Shown here: positions 57,490 to 64,000 of the stretch, piece by piece
Layout: each line of letters begins with the position of its first letter
Numbering within the stretch: the first letter of the stretch is position 1
Origin: Rhyzopertha dominica
Lineage: Eukaryota > Arthropoda > Insecta > Coleoptera > Bostrichidae
Assembly (NCBI GenBank): GCA_025024175.1
Contig: QCXZ01000003.1
Span: 38,216,257-38,280,256 of the forward strand
Length of the DNA: 64,000 bases
Direction of reading: 5' to 3'
Program-made: the position numbers and the translations under genes
Notes under the pieces: model-generated
The model's input: only the letters and a program-made list of their open reading frames with translations
Database searches by the model: none
Told to the model about the DNA's origin: nothing

Positions 57490-59200
57490 TGTGAAATATT
57501 TTTATATAACTTACTAAAATACCGTGATAACGTAAAAAGCTGCAGTCAAAGTTGAATAGCCTAGATAGTGGCAAAGACAGAAAGAATAATAATAAATTTT
57601 CGGCCAATGCGCTTTAGATCATTACATATAAGTATTCTTCTTATCAAGACATTTGTAAAGGCGGAGCGAGAAGTTTAATTTAGCTAAAAGCCGTGGATTC
57701 CCATCCTTGTGTTAAATGTGCAAGAAGCTTACATTCATTTAAATTATTCTAGCTTATGGTGATACAAACTTTAATCGGGTTAAGAGCAGAGTATGATCAT
57801 ATCTGTTCGGGGGATAAAATCTATGAACGGTCTGGGACATAAATGTTAAGCTCTTTTACGTTGATCTGCCTCTTTTTTATGTGAATCCATATCAAACTTA
57901 ATGTTAGAGCTAATTAATGCATTACACAGAATGCCTAATATCATGAAATCTCGAAATTTACTACATATTTATCAATATGTAATTCTGAAAAATATTTGTC
58001 AAACAGAATTCCGCAATTTGGTTTGAGTTTGGAAATAGTTGACAGTCGTCAACATCAACATAAGATAAGATGACATCAGGTCATCTTACATACAATAACT
58101 TTTCATATTTAACACATTGCGCAGTATGGAGGAAAAATTAATTAATTAAAAATTAATTAATTAATTAAAAATTAAGGCGGATCCATATTTGTGCCTTATG
58201 TTGCTGTAAGCAAAATGGTGAGTGATACAGATACTTATAAAATTCTTTATGTAGTAGTAGAAAACTGCAAGTGTATAACCAAAAACTGTTAACGCCGCGT
58301 ATCTTCGTTACAGCCGAGACCATAAAATGGTTGCGTGTGAACGTGTAGCCATTGATCTGAATCAGTTTTGTGAACTGAACTACTTGGTTACGACTATCAA
58401 CGTGTTTGTCAACCGCGTATCGTTTCCTACGGGGCTTGAGTTTCGTTGTCAATGTTAAACATATAATGTTACGGTTTTTTACACTCTATAAGCAAGAATT
58501 TACCACGAATAACTGCGTAACTTGCACGGTTTATGAATATTTGCAATGTTAGGATTTAAATTATACATAAACATTTTTCGGTTGCAGAAGTTAAAGACTT
58601 CTTAGATGGCTCTAAATTTTCTGATTTATGAATTTTGTTGTAATAAGCACAGTTATTTTTTTGTTAAAAACTTAGTAAATTATGCTACAAATAATACTTT
58701 TAAACGCAATGCAATAATAAATCATTGTTACCATAGTAAACAATTTCACTGAAGTGAACATAACACTAGCAAGTTACAAAACATTAATGATAAACAACTA
58801 CACGTGTGAAATAAATAATATAGCAAATTTTGTTATCCATTTTTTTTAAAGATCTTATTTATTGCTAATGTGAGATTCAACTTTGAATGTAGTTAAGTTG
58901 TTACGGCCTGTTTAAGTGATACTTTTGATGTAGACATTTTCAAATAACTTCAAGTTCTGGAACTTCATTATCCGCCAGCAACGCTAACTGGAAATAAAAT
59001 GCATAATGCAACTCGTAAGTTTAGTGCAAAAAAAAGGATAATGAAAAATGGCCTTCTATTAGAAAGAGGATGATTGAATTTTAAAATGTCACCGGTAGAT
59101 AGCGGCAACTTTTTGCTCTTTTTTATCATCTTATTCAGAGTGAAACTCATAATTTACCTTTTAAGTGTTTTTGTACTTTCATAATTTGGATTTTGCTAAA
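57490..59200. other. No gene recognised
   Basis: AT-rich, with an (AATT)n-like tract at 58138-58176. A 95-codon minus frame (58452-58165) without a stop has no identifiable domain. Confidence 0.4.
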
Positions 59201-59201
59201 T

Positions 59202-59246
59202 TCGTCGTTGAACATTCGATTCGGGAGATCGAATGTTCAACGACGA
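59202..59246. repeat. Perfect hairpin, 19-bp arms, 7-nt loop
   Basis: TCGTCGTTGAACATTCGAT (59202-59220), loop TCGGGAG, then its exact reverse complement (59228-59246). No flanking extension is seen. Confidence 0.95.
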
Positions 59247-59249
59247 TGT

Positions 59250-61430
59250 ATATTGTATATATTGTAGGTGTATATTGTTGTATTACGATAAACTTTGTTA
59301 TTATACTGTAATTTCATATTGAATCACATTGTGATTAATTTATTCAAAATTTATACACTTAACATGGGGCGATACCTAGTGACAATCCGTTAAAGCTTGA
59401 ATTCGGCGGCAAAAACATCAGGGACGCTTCCGAATCGTTTGTTCGACATCATTAGTATTCGTAGTGCAGACAGCATAGCCAAAGACAAGACAACACATAT
59501 AAAGCGCCTGCAGTGTCACTAGTCTAAACTACACCTGAATATGCAACTTCGGTAACATAGGAAACTGCTTTAAATGGAGCAACATGCAAGTAAGATTTTT
59601 TCAAATTCGTTTTTAATTTGCATCATCTAATTTTCTAAAGGGGATTAAATAATGCTGTATTGAGAAAACATTTTAGCAATGTTGATGTTGAGACATCTAT
59701 GAGTATAGTTACACTGTAACGTTAAGTAAGGACATAAAGAACAATAGATATGAGTTATGGTACACAAAAATGGAATACACGTTGAAAGTAAATAACCCAC
59801 TTAAGATAAGTATAACTGATACAAATAAAGTAGAAATGAAATAATTTGTCTTTGAGAAACTAGTAGCGTTCTAATATTAGTTTAATTTAATTCCGAGAAG
59901 CTTGAACTGTGGTCCCGTCAGTTGAATTTTCCAGGCCTAGCAAAAGAGAAACTATCTGTTTCCATAGTCTTACACTCCAGTTGGTCGAAAAAGAGCGTTG
60001 AATTTCTGCAACAAAGGTTTCATTGTCACACTTCTGTACTCACTCGTCGTGACGCAAAAAACCCAGTCTGACTGCTCAAACGTGACACCAGGGACCACAG
60101 CAGGTTATTTAGCAGTTAGTATTCTTTTGTATTGGTATATCCAAATTCTAACTAAATTTCAGCGCTGGAAAGGCAAAAAGCATTTAGGTCATATCCTAGT
60201 TTATACTGGGAACTGGTTGAATGGAATAGAGTGGTATACACTTATTGCTAACTAGATGTAAATACAACCAGTTCCATAATTGATGCACTTGGGTACAGAA
60301 ATATCATAGACTCACCCAAAAAATAAAACTTGCGCCACTAATAGCTTGTTATTAATTGCTTACACGGAGGATATTAGATTTATCCTGAAAAACTTTTACA
60401 GGGAGTACGCAGTAATCATCGACTTTAAGTCAAATTTTACTGAATTCATTATCAGATTGTTTAACTTACTGGGAACACGAAAAAATTTACGTTTTTTTTA
60501 TTTTGAAGAACGTAATAAATAGTTTCTTAAATGTGTTTTTTCTTTAAACAGTACATTCTTTACATGAAGAGGTAAAAATTCGTTTTCACATATTAAACGA
60601 CCTGGAATGCTTCTACGCTAAAATGTACCCTACGACACAGTAAAAATGAGCTTTAAATATTTTGCAGCAAATATCTAATGTAAATATAAGCATTAAATTT
60701 ACTCTAGGTATGTATTTTCACTCTAACCAACTCTAAATCACTTATTATCTGATCGACAACTAGAGGTAATTCTGCGCACACTTTTACAAAAATTTTGTCA
60801 GTATTAGTGAAGTGCCAACACTACAAAAGCTTGAGTAACAAAAATTAGAGGACATTGTACACTATATAGTATAATATAATACATACATTCGTGCAAAATC
60901 ATCCTAAATTTGTTTTTTCTATTGTATCAAAATGGGTGCGTAGGAAACCATGTCCGCATTTGTTTTAAATCAGTACAGACTTAAATTTTGTCATAAGTAC
61001 CAACTGTACAAATTAGGTTCTATTGACAATGAAACGGTAAATATCGTAGATACAAAAATGTTACTGAACAAATAATCCCTTAACATACATCAGTCTGATT
61101 CATCAACTGAATTCTATTTTGTACCAAAGTGTGAATTTTAAGAGTAAAGAAAGACTTGAAGCCCATTGGTTTTTAGTATGGTGTTTTTATCACTAACATT
61201 TATATAATGAATTAATAGAAGACGTTGCTTTGTTTTGACATTTAAATATTACTTTTTTTACCGTTAGATGGACCAACTGTGTTTTTGGCCGACCTATATA
61301 TCTTAACATCGTATTGTATCATATATTTAATATCAGAAACATATTACATAATGTATGATATTCGTCATTAAAATGAAAAAACGACGTACATAATTTATAC
61401 ACATAACACTACAAAACAGTCAAAAAACAC
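59250..61430. other. No gene confirmed
   Basis: An 85-codon plus frame at 59998-60255 has a hydrophobic segment (AGYLAVSILLYWYIQIL) but starts at TTG and has no recognised domain. The rest is AT-rich. Confidence 0.35.
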
Positions 61431-61439
61431 GGCTTAAAA

Positions 61440-61620
61440 TTACAGAAAAGTATTTTTTGAAAACTTGTTTAGTGAATAAAGTTCTGCGCCCGCAAGTTTT
61501 GCTCCAATTTCTTTTTTAAATAAGATGTGTGACATTTCGTTATATTTAGATGGCAAAGAATTGTAAAATTTAGGACACTGAACATCTGCCTTCAAGCCTT
61601 TACATGTTACCTTAAATATT
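61440..61620 (-). pseudogene. Possible LINE C-terminal tail
   Basis: The minus strand reads QCPKFYNSLPSKYNEMSHIL, FKKEIGAKLAGAELYSLNKF and a TAA stop. FYNSLP...FK is the usual end of LINE RT proteins, and the frame is open for about 55 codons. Confidence 0.5.
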
Positions 61621-61629
61621 TAGTTTCAG

Positions 61630-64000
61630 AATTTTTAAATATGTTTTTGTGTTCTTCTATAAATCAAATATATTCTATGTAAGTATGTACAAACTTATAA
61701 CAGAACAGTGAATCAAGTGATTTCAAATTATCTATTATTTTGCAACACAAAAATTTCATTGTTATATGTTAATCTTCCCTAAAAAATTATACCATATTTC
61801 ATGATGGTATAAATTTAACGATGTTGTAAACCTTTTACAGATGTAGTACATTTTAATTTTACACACTGAACCAAATAGATAAGAGGAAGGGGGAGTTTTT
61901 AGAGATGATGGGATTATCAAGCACAATAATACAATGAATTTTAAAACTGATGTTGAAGGGATAAGCTCTATATACAGTTTCTTAATCGAGATGGAGGAGA
62001 AAAGGGGAGATTAAAAGATATTTTGGGCACACCATAACATCATTGAAAATAAATTCTATGTAGCAGGTTGACAAATTTTGATACTGACCGTTAGATTTTC
62101 AAATATTTTAGCTTTTCGTGTGTTATGGTTTAGCTGTAGTCACTAGTAAGACTCTGATATATATCTGGTCCTTGAGCATCTTAATCATTTTATACACATT
62201 GAAGAAGAAATAAATAATTTCGAAAGTTTGGCACCTTTAAAGAGTACTGTTTTAATTAGCCCTCCACGGCTGCTAACACCTCAACATATTCATAACAGAC
62301 AATACTGTATTCGATAAAACATGTCTATGAAATTTTGAATATTTTTATTACTTAGTAATGTAATACATGGTAATTAACTATTATACGAGTATAAGCATCA
62401 AAGTTATAAGCCTAAACTAAACAAAAAGGGCTTTCATCTTCCACTAAGCGCAGCTTTCGATGGACATCTAGTATAAAGAATATAATAATAAATAATAAAT
62501 TTTGCCAAACAACTTTCGATTGAGGTGAAGCCTTGGATAGGTAAAGATACAAGATTAACAAAAACTGGATGTGGCCCTTATGGAAATGGTACATACCAAC
62601 ACCTTATTTGCTTTTTGTTTATATCTGACATTATCAGGGACTTACAAAATATTAGCGCTATAAAAACCGTCATTTCTCTTGATTTCGAAATTGTTCAGGG
62701 TGAAGTACATTTCGTATCCATAATGATCATGTTCATCCCGTTGTGAGCAAAATGGATTCTTCTTAGTGCACGATAACAAATCATGGTTCTGGCTACTTTA
62801 CTGACTGCAAATTATGGTTCTTTTCCTCTTTTTCTGTACCTATTTTAGGGCATTACGCAACAATTACCGCGATATAATACCTTTGGACGATATTGGTGTG
62901 CTAGTTTTCATACGACTTACCAAGTGTGGTTGTCGCTCATCTTGCAAGTTTTTGTTGCCGTGTTAAAAATTTTTGGTCTTCTACTATTTCGTAGGTTCAC
63001 ACAAGAAATACGGTGCTAGTGGTCTCGTAGGCACATTTTGATTTCCAAAAATGCGTACTATTCATCCTAAGGGAGTCCCCAGCTAAATTATAAATACCTA
63101 ATTCTAATTCTAATTTCTAATTTGTGGACTGCGAAACTTAAAACAAAGGTATCAAATAAATTTTATTTCCATAGCACTCTATTATTTATTTTTTATTTAT
63201 CACTGTAGGGCTTCAGAAATTTTTATCAGATTTTATGGGACATGCATTACACCGCTAGTGTTCAGTATATTAAGTGGAATTTAGTGAATTACTGAAAATA
63301 ATGTGTCAGAGATCGCACTAATTATCTACGGTTTCTTTTTACATATGTGGGTTAGGGTAATTATTTCTAATCATATTGCTTATTATTGATGAAATTAACA
63401 TTAAACATACATTCTTAAGACCGCAATAGAACAAGTGAATCCAGCAATCCAGCATACTAAGTAAACTTTACGATTTGCTCTACCGTCACTGTTAATACTT
63501 TATACTCTAAAAAAGTTGATTATAGGTAGAACTTTTCTGGAGTTGTTTATAGTTAATATTCACTCTAATTTTTTACTGTGATGCTTCGACAGACATTTTG
63601 GCTTTATCGAAGATCTTGATTTTATTGTAAAATTAAAAACAAACCAGTTAACAATGATTATGAAAGTAAGACAAATTTAATTACAAGCAATCGCTTCCAG
63701 TTCTACTTCAGAGCATCTTAATTCAATTTAATCAGAATACTTGTGTACATCGCACATCGCCTGGATTGACTCGAACTCTTCGATTATGTATTTCGTTCCG
63801 ACCAAACGTTAATCAGCTTTGTGTGTTTATTTCAGCAAATCAATACTTGGTTTTGTGGTCACCCGACGTACTTATTTAACTTTTATAGCTTCATTAAACA
63901 GTGTACTCCCAAACTAGCTCAACAAATGCTTGGAACACACCAGAACGTGGCAAACAAAATTTTATTTTAAGAACAAAGACCGTTCCGGCTGTAGAACACG
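61630..64000. other. No gene recognised
   Basis: AT-rich sequence to the end of the window, with only short frames and no recognisable repeat ends. Confidence 0.4.

Noticed and set aside
58165..58452. Minus-strand 95-codon frame
   Set aside because: Open and slightly GC-richer, but starts at TTG, has no domain and no clear splice sites. Not enough for a gene call.
1..64000. CRISPR array, operon or phage-like system
   Set aside because: Introns, polyadenylation signals and insect transposons show this is an animal nuclear genome; no regularly spaced repeat array is present.

Overview
The window looks like one contig of an AT-rich insect genome. Both recognisable genes are split by GT-AG introns, many only 48-133 bp long. 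Dispersed transposon remnants of insect type (mariner/Tc1, hAT, P-like, Harbinger-like, LINE, Penelope-like) fill the introns and intergenic space. A short interstitial (TCAGG)n run at 47124-47164 matches the telomere unit of many beetles and hints at Coleoptera, but this is weak evidence. Seven isolated N bases, four of them inside one repeat, suggest a draft consensus. I see no prokaryotic operon, CRISPR array, rRNA or tRNA.

Layout. 4978-18532 (+): the last eight exons of an ANKRD11/ANKRD12-type ankyrin-repeat chromatin cofactor, ending in the highly conserved C-terminal domain. The ankyrin repeats and start codon are not visible and probably lie upstream of the window. 18640-26060: gene-free and packed with nested inverted-repeat elements. 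26069-39124 (-): a complete ten-exon BRCA2 gene predicted to encode 1530 aa, with four good BRC repeats and one decayed one, then the helical domain, OB folds and a shortened tower. Its introns carry a dead LINE and a small P-element-like transposon with a THAP relic. 39131-41606: a moderately GC-richer region upstream of BRCA2, then a probable first coding exon (41607-41840, +) of an unidentified gene that would run beyond the window. 41841-64000: non-coding as far as I can see, either a very long first intron or intergenic DNA, with at least five DNA-transposon copies, microsatellites and strong hairpins.

The two main genes are nuclear: one a transcriptional cofactor family, the other the RAD51 loader of homologous recombination. 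They converge tail to tail about 7.5 kb apart, and nothing suggests shared function. I found no convincing new multi-gene system. The best leads are a possible poison exon with a hairpin at its acceptor in BRCA2 intron 8, the THAP-containing P-like mini-element, a recurring CTGAYGA-N-stem-GAAA motif in unrelated repeats, and a perfect 19-bp-arm hairpin at 59202-59246.
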